A stretch of 54,241 bases of DNA from assembly GCF_013294015.1 (NCBI RefSeq), contig NZ_JABSNO010000025.1:1-54241 (forward strand). Direction: 5' to 3'. The notes beneath the pieces were generated by a model. It saw only the letters and a program-made list of their open reading frames with translations, ran no database searches and was not told the origin of the DNA. Below are positions 33,708 to 43,854 of this stretch, in pieces. A program made the translations under genes and the position numbers. How positions within the stretch are numbered: position 1 is the first letter of the stretch; every line of letters starts with the position of its first letter. The stretch comes from Frigoriflavimonas asaccharolytica (GTDB lineage: Bacteria > Bacteroidota > Bacteroidia > Flavobacteriales > Weeksellaceae).

Positions 33708-36362
33708 TTAAAACCTTCCAGAATCTACAACCCAAGCTGCAATTTTATTATTAAATTTTTCAGAAGTAAGTAAATCTGTTACATTTAAGTGCATCCTATA
33801 TTTCCAATTATGTGGAAAAATTGCGGGATTATTAATTCTCTCATCATTCAAATTAGGATTTCTTAATTGAAAATCTGTGGCAAAAAATTCTTGAATCGGG
33901 AAAATTGCAAGCATGGCATTGTTGTACAAATGCTGTTTCAAAATCATTTCTGCAATCTGTGGTTCCAAATCAGAAGGTGCAGTTCCCCATTGTTTTAATT
34001 GTGTAGAAAAGTAATTTTGCGTTATATTCCTATCTTCATTCCACCATTGGCGAAGCGTGGAGCTATCATGCGTTGAAGGTGTAACAACATTAAGATATGT
34101 AGTGTTTTCTGGGTTGGAAAAAGGGATATTTTCGGCGGGCATTCTTTGTACTTTCAAAGCAGTGATTCCCAAAGTATTCATCACTTCTGGCATGCAAGCT
34201 GGTACCAAACCAAGATCTTCACCACAAATAAGCATTTTTGTAGCATTTAGAATGATTGGCAATTTTTCTAAGGCATTACGAGACCATAGTTTATCTTGTC
34301 TTACAAAGAAATAATCATGGTAAATTCTATCTAATTGTTGTTTTTCTCCGTTGGTTAAATATTTATAAGAATTTGTTTTATTAAGATTAAATCTTGGGTG
34401 AAAAACTTCTACACCCTCTTTTTCTTCAATTAAAAATAAAACATTAGCACAAAGAGACAACATCTTTTGTTCTAAATCTTCGTTAGGATTATCTGTAAAA
34501 TAATCTGATATTTTCCTTTGGGTATTTACTTCTTCATTAAAAGAATAATGTCCATGCTCAGAGATTTGTAAAAATTTTGTTTTCACAGTGTCGCATTCTT
34601 CTCCAAATATATCCCATAAAATTTCATCATTAATAAAAGGATTGCAAAAGCGATCTTTATTAAATTGAATTCCATGCGCTATAAATTCTTTTGTAGTTAC
34701 AGGAATTGCAGGATTAAAATACCCTAAAACACCTTGAACCGAAGAGATTGGCATTCTCCAGATTCTGAAAAACCCAAGAATATGATCTATTCTCATGGCA
34801 TCAAAATATTGTTCTAAAGCTTGGAATCTATTTTTCCACCAAAGAAAACCATCTTCTTTCATGGCTTCCCAATTGTAGGTGGGAAATCCCCAATTTTGGC
34901 CAAGATCTGAAAACTGATCTGGTGGTGCTCCTGCTTGAAATTCCATTTCGAAAAGATTTGGCTCCGTCCAAGCTTCTACGGAATGTCTGTAGATACCGAT
35001 AGGTAAATCTCCCTTTAAAGATATTCCTAAATCATGCAAATAATCTACGGCTTCCTTTAATTGCAAATGCAATTGAAATTGCACCCAAGAATGAAGCATT
35101 GCATTCTTAAAATTTTTATTTTTCGGGCTGAAAAATGGCGAAATTTTTCCTGCTATATATTTTTTATGCGTTTTCCATTTTGTAAAATCTGCAGTTTTAT
35201 ACAAATCTCTTTGTACACAAAAAGCAGAATAGGGCAAAAGCCAAGATTCGTTTTCTTTAATAAATTTTTTAAAATTCTTATCTGCCAAAATTTTTGTTTC
35301 ATTTTCTTCAAAAATTGTAGAAATATATTTCCACTTTCCGGCTATCATTTGTTCGAAATCTACCGCAGAATTTTCGTTTAAAATTTCTCTCTCTGCTTCA
35401 AATTGTTGCATTAGTTTCTTCGGGATTGGAAAATCTAAGGCATCAATTGCCAAATATTGTGGATGCAAAGCAAAGATAGAAATTGCGGAATATGGGTAGG
35501 AATCCGTCCAATTATTGTGCGCAGAAGTATCATTAATTGGTAAAATCTGTATTATTTTTAACTTGGTTTTTGCAGACCAATCTGCCAAGCTTTTCAAATC
35601 TCGAAATTCGCCGACACCAAAACCTTCACTATTTCTTAAAGAAAATACAGGAACCGCAACTCCAGCAGCATGATACAATTGGTAAGATTTGAAATGAAAT
35701 TGATGATCAGCTTTTATCAATAAGACTTCTTCCGCCAAATTTGATGGGGCAAATCTATTATTACCTGTTTCTAACTCTAAGATTTTCCCAGATTTAGAAT
35801 CTAAAATTCCATACTTATACTGTATATTATGCTGATCTTCTATATTTAAAGGGATTTCCCAAACGCCTAAAGTGGTTTGTTTCATGCAAATTGCATTTTC
35901 ATAAAGCCAATTACCCAGAGTTTTGGAATTTCCTATGATTGCAATTTTCCAGTCGGGATTATAAATCGGGACTTCTATGCGAAAAAGATGCGTATGTTTT
36001 TTAAGAAGAGAAACTTTTTGTGGTTTGAAATTTTGAAACTGATTCTGCAACACCTTATTATTTAGATAATTTTCAGGGAAATTCTTCAGATTCCAAACAT
36101 CATAGATATGATATTCTTTTATATTGTGTGGAAAAACAAGTTGATGCGCAGAGAATTCTTCGTCTAAAACAATTCCATCTTGATTGATAATTTGATAAAT
36201 ATATTTAATAGATTTAGAATAATAATCTGCTTCTACTTTCCATTCGCCATTTTCTGCATATTCCAACGGGAAAATTTTATCTTCATAGCCATCTTCCTTT
36301 ATAACTATTTGTACTTTTTCTCCCAGTTTTGTTCGGAAATTTAGGCTAAAACATAATTTCAT
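33708..36362 (-). CDS. malQ: 4-alpha-glucanotransferase (GH77, DPE2-like with N-terminal starch-binding domains)
   Basis: The enzyme moves alpha-1,4-glucan segments between chains in maltose/glycogen metabolism. I chose ATG at 36362 (MKLCFSLNFRT, 884 residues); a start at 36386 is also possible. The N-terminal 240 residues contain two CBM20-like modules, the second recognisable from IAIIGNSKTLGNW and GVWEIPLNI. The GH77 barrel then shows AGVAVPVFSLRNSEGFGVGEF, KGDLPIGIYRHS, the nucleophile aspartate in RIDHILGFFRIWRMP (near residue 526), the acid/base glutamate in CGEDLGLVP (near 715) and STHDSSTLRQWW. This large type resembles plant DPE2 rather than short bacterial MalQ. No signal peptide, so cytosolic. 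Confidence 0.93.
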   Translation of the reverse strand: MKLCFSLNFRTKLGEKVQIVIKEDGYEDKIFPLEYAENGEWKVEADYYSKSIKYIYQIINQDGIVLDEEFSAHQLVFPHNIKEYHIYDVWNLKNFPENYLNNKVLQNQFQNFKPQKVSLLKKHTHLFRIEVPIYNPDWKIAIIGNSKTLGNWLYENAICMKQTTLGVWEIPLNIEDQHNIQYKYGILDSKSGKILELETGNNRFAPSNLAEEVLLIKADHQFHFKSYQLYHAAGVAVPVFSLRNSEGFGVGEFRDLKSLADWSAKTKLKIIQILPINDTSAHNNWTDSYPYSAISIFALHPQYLAIDALDFPIPKKLMQQFEAEREILNENSAVDFEQMIAGKWKYISTIFEENETKILADKNFKKFIKENESWLLPYSAFCVQRDLYKTADFTKWKTHKKYIAGKISPFFSPKNKNFKNAMLHSWVQFQLHLQLKEAVDYLHDLGISLKGDLPIGIYRHSVEAWTEPNLFEMEFQAGAPPDQFSDLGQNWGFPTYNWEAMKEDGFLWWKNRFQALEQYFDAMRIDHILGFFRIWRMPISSVQGVLGYFNPAIPVTTKEFIAHGIQFNKDRFCNPFINDEILWDIFGEECDTVKTKFLQISEHGHYSFNEEVNTQRKISDYFTDNPNEDLEQKMLSLCANVLFLIEEKEGVEVFHPRFNLNKTNSYKYLTNGEKQQLDRIYHDYFFVRQDKLWSRNALEKLPIILNATKMLICGEDLGLVPACMPEVMNTLGITALKVQRMPAENIPFSNPENTTYLNVVTPSTHDSSTLRQWWNEDRNITQNYFSTQLKQWGTAPSDLEPQIAEMILKQHLYNNAMLAIFPIQEFFATDFQLRNPNLNDERINNPAIFPHNWKYRMHLNVTDLLTSEKFNNKIAAWVVDSGRF

Positions 36363-36458
36363 AATCGTAGTTTTTGTAGAGTGCAATTTACTTATTTTAA
36401 AATAAAACGTCGACTTTAAAAGACTCAGACATACTTAAATAGGTCAAAATTGAGCCGT

Positions 36459-36490
36459 AAAAAACCTTCTCAATTAAAACTAAGAAGGTT
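36459..36490 (-). terminator. Rho-independent terminator of the T9SS cargo gene
   Basis: On the minus strand AACCTTCT and AGAAGGTT form an 8-bp stem with a 12-nt loop, then TTTTTTAC. It lies 26 bp after the stop codon at 36516 and insulates the glucanotransferase gene. Confidence 0.9.
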
Positions 36491-36515
36491 TATTTATTAA
36501 AAAAAATATTCAGTA

Positions 36516-37685
36516 TTATTTTTCAATAATAATTTTAGTATTGAAAATTGTATTTCCACGAGTATCGCTTATGTTTACGATATATACTCCTGCGTTGTAA
36601 TTGCTTAAATTAATTTTGAATTCAGAATTATTTCTAATCACATTGATGTTTTGTTTCATCAATTTATTCCCCATATAATCTGCTAATTCTACTTTTAGAT
36701 TGCCTTTCACATTTTCATTATCAATTTTAATATTGAAAAATTGCTGATTTACTTTTGTAGGATAAATTTCTATACCAGAGATAGTATTATTTGTAGCAGA
36801 AACTGGTGCATCATTTAAGAAATAAGCGCTTGCCAAATCATAAATTGGCATTTTGAAATCACCAGAAACTGCTTTTGCTTCTAAAGATTTAAAATTAACT
36901 TCATACAAACCTTCACCTTTAGCATTCCCTACGATAATGTTGCCTGCAGCATTTATTGCCGCTCCATTTGTGGTATAATTTGCAGGTAAACCAGAAATTT
37001 TTCCTACAAATTCCGAGGACAAACTGCCCAAATTAATTTTAAAAATATTGTTGGTTGCAGAAATTACGTATAAATTATTTGCTGCATCTGCGACCATATC
37101 TCCACCAAAACCCGTCATCATTACTGATAAACTAATTTCTGGGTTTGCAGAAATATCTTTGATACTACCTAGATCTTGAACGGAATATCTGCCATTTTCA
37201 GAAGAAACTTTGACTAGTTGAGAGCCAGAATTGCTCATTGCATAAATATTACCATCATTTGTAGCCGCCATTCTTGTAATATGCGAACCAATATTGCACG
37301 CAACACTTTTTATGGCTTGATTTTCTACCAAAGTAATTTCTTTTGTACGATTGTTCATCACATAAATATTGGAAGAAAACATCGGCACAAAGACCAAAGA
37401 ATTAGTTTTCACATCCAAAGCTAAAGAAGCCATGGAAGCAGTTTGGGAATTGTGAATAGAAGCTTTGGATTCTGTAAAATTGCTTTGCAAATTTTGCGAA
37501 AATACTTTTGGCGTAGATTGTTCTGTGAAAAATATTTCTCCAGAAGTTCCTTTTGTAAGGTCTAGAGCGCGCAAATCATTAAAAACAATTTGTGGAACTT
37601 GCTTTCCTGTGATTGCGAAAATCTCTTGAGCATTTGTTTGGATTCCTAAAAAAGCCAAAATTGCAGGGAATAAAAATTTTTTCAT
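36516..37685 (-). CDS. Type IX secretion cargo with beta-propeller-like domain
   Basis: The 389-residue product has a signal peptide (ending TNAQ), a central region of repeated short beta motifs resembling a propeller (NLYVISATNNIFKINLG, NIYAMSNSGSQLVKVS, IIVGNAKGEGLYEVNF), and a C-terminal domain of the T9SS sorting type (about 310-389). The latter shows IEIYPTKVNQQFFNIKI, VELADYMGNKLMK and NLSNYNAGVYIVNISD. Such proteins are exported across the outer membrane and often anchored on the surface. The ligand or activity is unknown. It is monocistronic. Confidence 0.85.
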   Translation of the reverse strand: MKKFLFPAILAFLGIQTNAQEIFAITGKQVPQIVFNDLRALDLTKGTSGEIFFTEQSTPKVFSQNLQSNFTESKASIHNSQTASMASLALDVKTNSLVFVPMFSSNIYVMNNRTKEITLVENQAIKSVACNIGSHITRMAATNDGNIYAMSNSGSQLVKVSSENGRYSVQDLGSIKDISANPEISLSVMMTGFGGDMVADAANNLYVISATNNIFKINLGSLSSEFVGKISGLPANYTTNGAAINAAGNIIVGNAKGEGLYEVNFKSLEAKAVSGDFKMPIYDLASAYFLNDAPVSATNNTISGIEIYPTKVNQQFFNIKIDNENVKGNLKVELADYMGNKLMKQNINVIRNNSEFKINLSNYNAGVYIVNISDTRGNTIFNTKIIIEK

Positions 37686-37832
37686 AGTATATTTCTTAAG
37701 CGTTTAAAAATTATTTTAGATGCCCTAAGTTACATAATATTTAATTTATTTCACAATTTATTAAATTATTATTTTAAATTTTAAAAATATATTGCGAAAA
37801 GAAGATAGATTTTTAAAATTTTTTTTGTGAAA

Positions 37833-39068
37833 TTACCGCAGAATTAGCGGTAAATCTCCCTTCTTCATTTTTAACTTTAGATAATAAATATCAGATTTAT
37901 TGCCGAAGAATATATAATCTAAATTTGAAAGAAGATCTTTTTCATTTTTGGTAAAAGAATTGAAGGATTTTAATACCAACGGATCATTTTTAATAAATAT
38001 AAAATTTTCTTCATATCTATTTGATAATTCAACTGGATTTTTCGTCGATTTTATGAGGATATTCTCTCTTTGTTTATTGATAAGATTTGGTTGAAAAGGA
38101 ATTAATGTAAATTGACTTTTATCGTTGATCCATTTTTTATTATAAAGATATTTCCAGGTTTCTTCAAGATTATCGCTTTGAAGTGATATCGCGTAATTGG
38201 GTTGAATAATTTTCTGAATAGCCACTTTTTCTATCTCATTAAAATCATCGTCATAATCGTAGGTTACGATGCTATCATTCACTTCTTTTAAAGTTGCAGA
38301 TGCTTTTAAATAATGTATTTTAGAAGAATCTACACTTTTTATATTAAAAAAAGAAGCAGCATTTTCCATGTTTTTTTTATCTAATTCTATTTCTAAAAAT
38401 GGATGATCAACTTGAATTTTGGAAATAAGAGCCGCTAAAACTTCTATATTTTTGCCTTTTTTAATCTCGATAGCATCATCATTTAATTCTATAGAAAAAT
38501 TGCTGAAACCCTTTTCGGAAACTAACGAGAAACTTCCTATTCCATCACCCATAAATTGGTCTGCATTGAAGTAACGCTGTATTTCTTTCTCCTTTAGATG
38601 ATTGTTAATATCACCAAAAGCTTTGTCTGCGGTTCCAAAAATGCAGTATTCGCCTTCTATCTTTAGAAAAATATTGTCTTTTTGAAATTCATTTTCAGCT
38701 TTTTTTGTAAACTTTTTATTATCTAAAAAAGCTACAAATTTTACTTGATCTTTTATTTCCAAAACGGAATACCATTGTGAAAATCCAGTATTTTTCAGAT
38801 GGAAAACTTGAATGAAATCTGGTATTTTTAAGCCAGAACTTTTGAAAGAAAATTTACTTTCACCTTCTTTTTTATCTTTAAACCACTGCGATGGGTGGTT
38901 TGCAAAAGCATAAATGTACTGTCGAGATAGGTTTTTCACATCTATTACAACGATTGCATCTGCATTCGCAGGAATATACTGCAAAGTTTTATCCTTTTGA
39001 AACAGCAGAAAATAAATGGCTGCAATAGCAATCAATAAAAACAGAAAAATAAGTTTATTTCTTTTCAT
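37833..39068 (-). CDS. Uncharacterised membrane-anchored protein, third gene of an envelope operon
   Basis: The 411-residue product has one hydrophobic anchor or signal segment (about 5-24, LIFLFLLIAIAAIYFLLF) and then a soluble region exposed outside the inner membrane. The stretch YIPANADAIVVIDVKNLSRQ resembles the start of the upstream protein (IPSDAVFYMEINGKQL), so the two probably share a family of Bacteroidota proteins that begin 'IP-x-A-x-A-x-x-x-I'. It follows the 39069 gene with no gap between stop and start. A possible hairpin (TTACCGC/GCGGTAA) overlaps its stop codon. Confidence 0.62.
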   Translation of the reverse strand: MKRNKLIFLFLLIAIAAIYFLLFQKDKTLQYIPANADAIVVIDVKNLSRQYIYAFANHPSQWFKDKKEGESKFSFKSSGLKIPDFIQVFHLKNTGFSQWYSVLEIKDQVKFVAFLDNKKFTKKAENEFQKDNIFLKIEGEYCIFGTADKAFGDINNHLKEKEIQRYFNADQFMGDGIGSFSLVSEKGFSNFSIELNDDAIEIKKGKNIEVLAALISKIQVDHPFLEIELDKKNMENAASFFNIKSVDSSKIHYLKASATLKEVNDSIVTYDYDDDFNEIEKVAIQKIIQPNYAISLQSDNLEETWKYLYNKKWINDKSQFTLIPFQPNLINKQRENILIKSTKNPVELSNRYEENFIFIKNDPLVLKSFNSFTKNEKDLLSNLDYIFFGNKSDIYYLKLKMKKGDLPLILR

Positions 39069-41105
39069 CTACATGATTACAGGTTTTTTTTCTGCCTCGT
39101 TAATTTTGTAAATTTCTTCAAAAAGATCAAAGAAGTACATCAAGCTATTTTCCGAGGAATTTTTAATTTTATAATTCATTTCTGTTTGTATGCTTTCTCC
39201 TTTTGCCTCTGTTTTAAAATGCAATTCGCCAATATTCTTTTTGATGGCGTTGATTGTTTTTACATCCGATCCAGTTTTGAGTTCATTATCCAAACCTGTA
39301 ATTAATTTTTGCATATCCAATCTTCCAGACATTGCATATTGCGAAGATTCTTTTGCCCAGTTTTTAGATGCTATCGTTTGATTTTTGGGTGTCAAATTTT
39401 CTATAGATGTAGTCATGTACACGATTCCGTCTTTTACAGTGAAGTACATATTATCAATAACATCGTTGCTTTTTTCATTTTTGAATGCATAAACATCTCC
39501 ATTTTTCGTAAATTTTTTCTTCAAATTTTTGTTCGTTATCAAAAGATTGAAAACACGGTTCCAATATCCTTCATTTTCTGTTGCGAAGGCAAATGTAAAA
39601 TTAGGAACGGCAATTTCTTTGGTTTTTTCTACTTCTTTTTCATCATAACTATCTTCATCATAGATGTATTCTGTATATTTTACGGTTTTATTTTTCAGTT
39701 CGTTCAAAACGAAAATCCCATTTCCGGGTGCAATTTTGGAAATAGCCTCTTCATCTAAAATAATTTTCATTGTTTCCATGATGAGTTGCATTTCTTTCTG
39801 ATATTCCATATCTCCTGCATCTTGTACAAAACCATACATCAAATCAAAATATTTGCTACCATTAAGGTTCATAGAATAGTATCCAATGTTTTCATCATTA
39901 ATAAGTGCAGCTAATTTTTCATTTACTTTACCGTTATAAATATCAGATATCCCTTTTTGAATCTTCGCATCTTTATGTTGATAGTTGTTTACCAATCTCA
40001 CTTTATCATTATCAAAATAAAGGTTGTAAGAACTGTTAGAATTGTACATCTTCATGAAAAGCCCACCAAAGTCATTCATATTCATAAGCTTGCCATAAAT
40101 TCCTTCATTCAAAATTTTTCCATAATCTGTATATACAAAAACATCTGATTTGGCATCTCTAAATGCAATCATTTCTTTTGGAACCTCAATTTCTAGGTTG
40201 GAATTAAAAAATTCATCAAACTTTTTCACAGAAAGAATCTTCACCATTTTAAAATTTTCTCTTTGTATGGAGTCTAGTTCTTTTTGGTATTCTTTTTCAT
40301 ACGCAATATCTTCCTCGGAGTAATTTTCTTCTTCTTCTGTGTAAGCTTCTTCACTTGCTCCGTATTCTTTATCATCAATTGCTTCTCTATCACCAGGATA
40401 TTGTTTGTGCTTTTTTAAATATCGGATATCTTTTTTTGTTTGTGCAATGCTTTTCTTATTATCCTTAATATTATCTTTTAAATATTTGATATTCTCTTTT
40501 AATTGATCAATCTCATATTTGTAATTAAAAGGCGCATCAACATAGGCGGAATCAACCATTGCGTACGCTTCGTCTTCCATTACAGATGTGCTATCTACGG
40601 CATAATCATCATCGCCAAAGATGTTATCTTTGTTTGGTTTGGAGTAGCTTATAATACTAAGAGCAGCACGATTTCCATTCCAAGCGACAGACATTTCATC
40701 ACTAAAATTTACGTAAGAGTACTTGCTTTTTTTAGAAATTTCCAAACCTTCTTTTTTGCTAGAATTGATAAATTCTTGAAATTTAGCCTTATTGTCTATT
40801 ACGAAATAGGTGGTATAAGATTTCACAGAATCATTGATGGTTGCATAATGAAACTGGGTCGCATCATATTTAATTCCGGTTTTTGCAAAATCATTCCAAG
40901 AAGCTTTTCCATTTTTATTTTCCGTCAATTCTTTCATGAACGGCGTTAATTTCTCCCAGTTCAACTTTTTATCAAGTTGTTTTCCGTTTATTTCCATATA
41001 GAATACAGCATCCGAGGGAATTTTCATTTTTTGCTGGGCAGAAATAAAAACAACACCAAAAAAGAGAAGTATAATTTTTGGTATTTTAAGTAAATTTGAT
41101 TTCAT
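39069..41105 (-). CDS. Uncharacterised secreted protein (DUF4836-like)
   Basis: The 678-residue product has a signal peptide (ending ISAQ), a start domain with KIPSDAVFYMEINGKQLDKK, and a strongly charged acidic segment (about 165-285, with helix pattern KENIKYLKDNIKDNKKS and EEAYTEEEENYSEEDI). A large soluble region follows. It reminds me of DUF4836 proteins of Bacteroidota, but the match is not certain. It sits between a lipoprotein gene (15-bp gap) and the 37833 gene (adjacent), so all three form an operon. The function is unknown. Confidence 0.6.
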   Translation of the reverse strand: MKSNLLKIPKIILLFFGVVFISAQQKMKIPSDAVFYMEINGKQLDKKLNWEKLTPFMKELTENKNGKASWNDFAKTGIKYDATQFHYATINDSVKSYTTYFVIDNKAKFQEFINSSKKEGLEISKKSKYSYVNFSDEMSVAWNGNRAALSIISYSKPNKDNIFGDDDYAVDSTSVMEDEAYAMVDSAYVDAPFNYKYEIDQLKENIKYLKDNIKDNKKSIAQTKKDIRYLKKHKQYPGDREAIDDKEYGASEEAYTEEEENYSEEDIAYEKEYQKELDSIQRENFKMVKILSVKKFDEFFNSNLEIEVPKEMIAFRDAKSDVFVYTDYGKILNEGIYGKLMNMNDFGGLFMKMYNSNSSYNLYFDNDKVRLVNNYQHKDAKIQKGISDIYNGKVNEKLAALINDENIGYYSMNLNGSKYFDLMYGFVQDAGDMEYQKEMQLIMETMKIILDEEAISKIAPGNGIFVLNELKNKTVKYTEYIYDEDSYDEKEVEKTKEIAVPNFTFAFATENEGYWNRVFNLLITNKNLKKKFTKNGDVYAFKNEKSNDVIDNMYFTVKDGIVYMTTSIENLTPKNQTIASKNWAKESSQYAMSGRLDMQKLITGLDNELKTGSDVKTINAIKKNIGELHFKTEAKGESIQTEMNYKIKNSSENSLMYFFDLFEEIYKINEAEKKPVIM

Positions 41106-41120
41106 ATTTAAATGTAAAAA

Positions 41121-41789
41121 TTATTGAAGTATAATATTATTTTGAATCAGCTTTTTCTCTAAAATAAAATCCAAAATATTGCCTTCCAACTTAAGCGCTT
41201 TTTTGTTGGGAGAAAGAAGATAAGAACTGTTTGATTGAGATTTTACAGTATTTTCAAATTGTAAAACGGAAGTATATTTTGCATTAGAAAATATCTCTTT
41301 GTCTGCTGTACTCATCTTTTGATAATCTGATTTAAAGCTATTAATTTTGTTTCTAGAAAAGATTTTTTTAGCTGAATTTTGGCTGTAAATCTGTGTAGGA
41401 ATAGTTTTGCCAATTATCTTTTTGCCTTTCAAATGTTCTAAACCAGCGTTGATATTTTCAATATTTTTGAAATTGCAACTTAATTTTAAAATATAGTTAT
41501 CAAAATCCATGGAAGTTTTCACGTTAGAGATTCCCGACGTAGCTTTAAAAATTTTACCTGCTTCAGCTATTTTACTTTCCACTTCCGCTTTTTTCGGCAC
41601 TTTTTTTCCATTGATGGTTTCCATTTTCGAGATGGAAGCAATTCTTGTCTTGCTCTTACTTCCGTTTAAAATTAGCGTATATTCTCCAGAACCATCGGCT
41701 TTTACGCTTGTTTTTTCAAGAATATCAAAACAACTTGTGAGGAAAAATAATGGAATTAAAAATAGGCAAAGTTTATAAATAAATTTCAT
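41121..41789 (-). CDS. Hypothetical lipoprotein, first gene of the envelope operon
   Basis: I take the ATG at 41789 (222 residues, MKFIYKLCLFLIPLFFLTSC) because it places the lipobox LTSC at a normal distance; the longer frame adds 13 residues ahead of the signal. After the lipid-linked cysteine, FDILEKTSVKADGSGEYTLIL is a beta-rich start. A sequence KxDGSGEYTL-like pattern recurs in other Bacteroidota lipoproteins I remember, without known function. It is the first gene of three that run together. Confidence 0.62.
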   Translation of the reverse strand: MKFIYKLCLFLIPLFFLTSCFDILEKTSVKADGSGEYTLILNGSKSKTRIASISKMETINGKKVPKKAEVESKIAEAGKIFKATSGISNVKTSMDFDNYILKLSCNFKNIENINAGLEHLKGKKIIGKTIPTQIYSQNSAKKIFSRNKINSFKSDYQKMSTADKEIFSNAKYTSVLQFENTVKSQSNSSYLLSPNKKALKLEGNILDFILEKKLIQNNIILQ

Positions 41790-41856
41790 AAGTGTATTTT
41801 GAATTTGGTGAAGATAGGAAAGCTTCATTTCTTTGTAAATGTAAATATTTCTTTAT

Positions 41857-43323
41857 CTACAAAATCGAATAACTAGTGCCATCTCTACCATCTTTCAACT
41901 CAATACCTTCGGCAAGAAGTTTGTCGCGAATTTGATCCGAAAGTTCGAAATTTTTAGATTTTCTAGCTTGATTTCTCAATTGTATTAAAACTTGCAAGGT
42001 TTGATCTAACTTCTGATTGTTGCTTTCCTCAATTTTTTGCAAACCGAGAACATCAAAAATAAATGTATTCAAATATTTATGTAAATTTTCTAAATCTATT
42101 TTACCAATGGTTTCTTTGCCATCTTTTAATTTAAAAATAAAAGAAACTATTTCAAATAAATGTGCTATCAATATTGGTGAATTGAAATCGTCCGCCAAAG
42201 CTTCCGCACATTTTATTTTCCAATTTTCCACATCAAAACTAGACGTTTCAGATTTTGAAATATCATTATTTTCTAAAATTTTAATCGCCTCCATCAGTTT
42301 TTGATAGCCTTTTTCACTTGCAACCATGGCTTCGTTAGAAATATCTAAAACGCTTCTATAGTTTGCCTGCAGAAAATTAAATCTCACAATACTTGGATGA
42401 AATGCTTTTTCAAAAAATTCGTTTTCACCAGACATTAGTTCTGCCGGAAGAATATAATTTCCGGTAGATTTGCTCATTCTTTGTCCATTCATTGTCAACA
42501 TATTGGTATGCATCCAATAATTAACGGGTGAAAATCCATTGCTCGCTTTTCCTTGGGCAATTTCGCATTCGTGGTGGGGAAATTTAAGATCCATTCCTCC
42601 TCCGTGAATATCAAACTTTTCTCCTAAATATTTGGTACTCATTGCTGTACATTCTAAATGCCAACCAGGAAAACCTTCTCCCCAAGGTGAATTCCAACGC
42701 ATGATGTGTGCAGGTGAGGCCGCTTTCCAAAGTGCAAAATCTTGTGGGTTTTTCTTTTCAGATTGCCCGTCGAGCGTTCTGGTATTTGCTAAAAGATCTT
42801 CGATATTTCGGTGAGAAAGTTCGCCATAGTTTAATCCTTTCTCGTTGTAAGCTAAAACATCAAAGTAAACAGAACCGTTTATTTCATAAGCAAAACCGGT
42901 TTTAATTAATTTTTCTGTCAATTCAATTTGCTCCAAAATGTGGCCAGTTGCAGTTGGTTCTATATTAGGTGGCAAAAGATTGAAATGCTCCAAAACTTTG
43001 TGAAAATCTATGGTATATTTTTGCACAATCTCCATTGGTTCCAATTTCTCCAAGCGAGATTGCTTCACAAAACGATCGTTATCTACATCTCCATCATCTG
43101 TTAAATGTCCGGCGTCGGTGATATTTCGAACGTATCTTACATCAAAACCGAAATATAATAGCGTTCTGTAAATAAAATCAAAAGACATGAATGTCCGTAC
43201 ATTTCCGAGGTGCACATTGCTGTAAACGGTTGGTCCACAAACGTACATTCCCACTTTATTTTCGTGGATTGGTTTGAAGATTTCTTTTTCGGAAGTAAGG
43301 GTGTTGTATATTTTTAGTTGCAT
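41857..43323 (-). CDS. cysS: Cysteinyl-tRNA synthetase
   Basis: CysRS charges tRNA-Cys with cysteine. The 488-residue class I synthetase has zinc-site cysteine C29 in [10 protein letters not shown], the HIGH-like motif HLGN (38-41), [10 protein letters not shown] and HHECEIAQ for the other zinc ligands, and the MSKS motif (QRMSKSTGN). The C-terminal anticodon region is of standard length. It is transcribed away from folE and the small membrane protein gene, with a 106-bp gap in front of it. Confidence 0.95.
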   Translation of the reverse strand: MQLKIYNTLTSEKEIFKPIHENKVGMYVCGPTVYSNVHLGNVRTFMSFDFIYRTLLYFGFDVRYVRNITDAGHLTDDGDVDNDRFVKQSRLEKLEPMEIVQKYTIDFHKVLEHFNLLPPNIEPTATGHILEQIELTEKLIKTGFAYEINGSVYFDVLAYNEKGLNYGELSHRNIEDLLANTRTLDGQSEKKNPQDFALWKAASPAHIMRWNSPWGEGFPGWHLECTAMSTKYLGEKFDIHGGGMDLKFPHHECEIAQGKASNGFSPVNYWMHTNMLTMNGQRMSKSTGNYILPAELMSGENEFFEKAFHPSIVRFNFLQANYRSVLDISNEAMVASEKGYQKLMEAIKILENNDISKSETSSFDVENWKIKCAEALADDFNSPILIAHLFEIVSFIFKLKDGKETIGKIDLENLHKYLNTFIFDVLGLQKIEESNNQKLDQTLQVLIQLRNQARKSKNFELSDQIRDKLLAEGIELKDGRDGTSYSIL

Positions 43324-43429
43324 AATTTGTTTAATTTTTATTTAATCTTGTCAGGACTGAAATTTTGAGAAGGTTATTTTAGTATGTAGTTGATGCTTTA
43401 TAGTAATCTATCTAATCTAAAAATATTTA

Positions 43430-43843
43430 TTATACTTTCTCAATTTTATGAAATATTTTTTTTAAATAGGAATTATTGATGTAAAACAAAATAAGTGCAG
43501 TTGAAAAAATATTATTTACAATAGTTTCATTTTGCCAATTTAAGATAAGAAATATGATTAATGCTAGAGGTAAAAAAAAACTTATTTTTTCAAGATAATT
43601 AAAAATCAAATTAAAAAAAGATCTAATTTTTATTGGTATTGCAAGTGTTATTTCATCTAATATAAATTTAAAAACACCTGCAATTGTAAATAATGTAATT
43701 ACTAAAAATATAATAAGTCCGAAATTCTTACTAATTTCTATTATGTTTTTAAAATTTAAAATTGTTAACCCAAAAACCGCCAAAAGTAAAAATATTTGCA
43801 AATATTTATTCCAAAAAAGAATTAAAAAATCTTTTCTATCCAT
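43430..43843 (-). CDS. Small hypothetical membrane protein
   Basis: The 137-residue protein has four hydrophobic segments (about 14-27, 36-59, 90-107, 113-129) joined by short loops, and a basic N-terminus. I recognise no family. It begins 11 bp after the folE stop codon and precedes cysS, so it is likely co-transcribed with folE. The sequence is very AT-rich. Confidence 0.6.
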   Translation of the reverse strand: MDRKDFLILFWNKYLQIFLLLAVFGLTILNFKNIIEISKNFGLIIFLVITLFTIAGVFKFILDEITLAIPIKIRSFFNLIFNYLEKISFFLPLALIIFLILNWQNETIVNNIFSTALILFYINNSYLKKIFHKIEKV

Positions 43844-43854
43844 TAAATTTCAAA

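Noticed and set aside
37833..37853. Terminator at the stop codon of the 37833 gene
   Set aside because: A 7-bp stem (TTACCGC/GCGGTAA) includes the stop codon but has no T run directly after it, so I did not call it.
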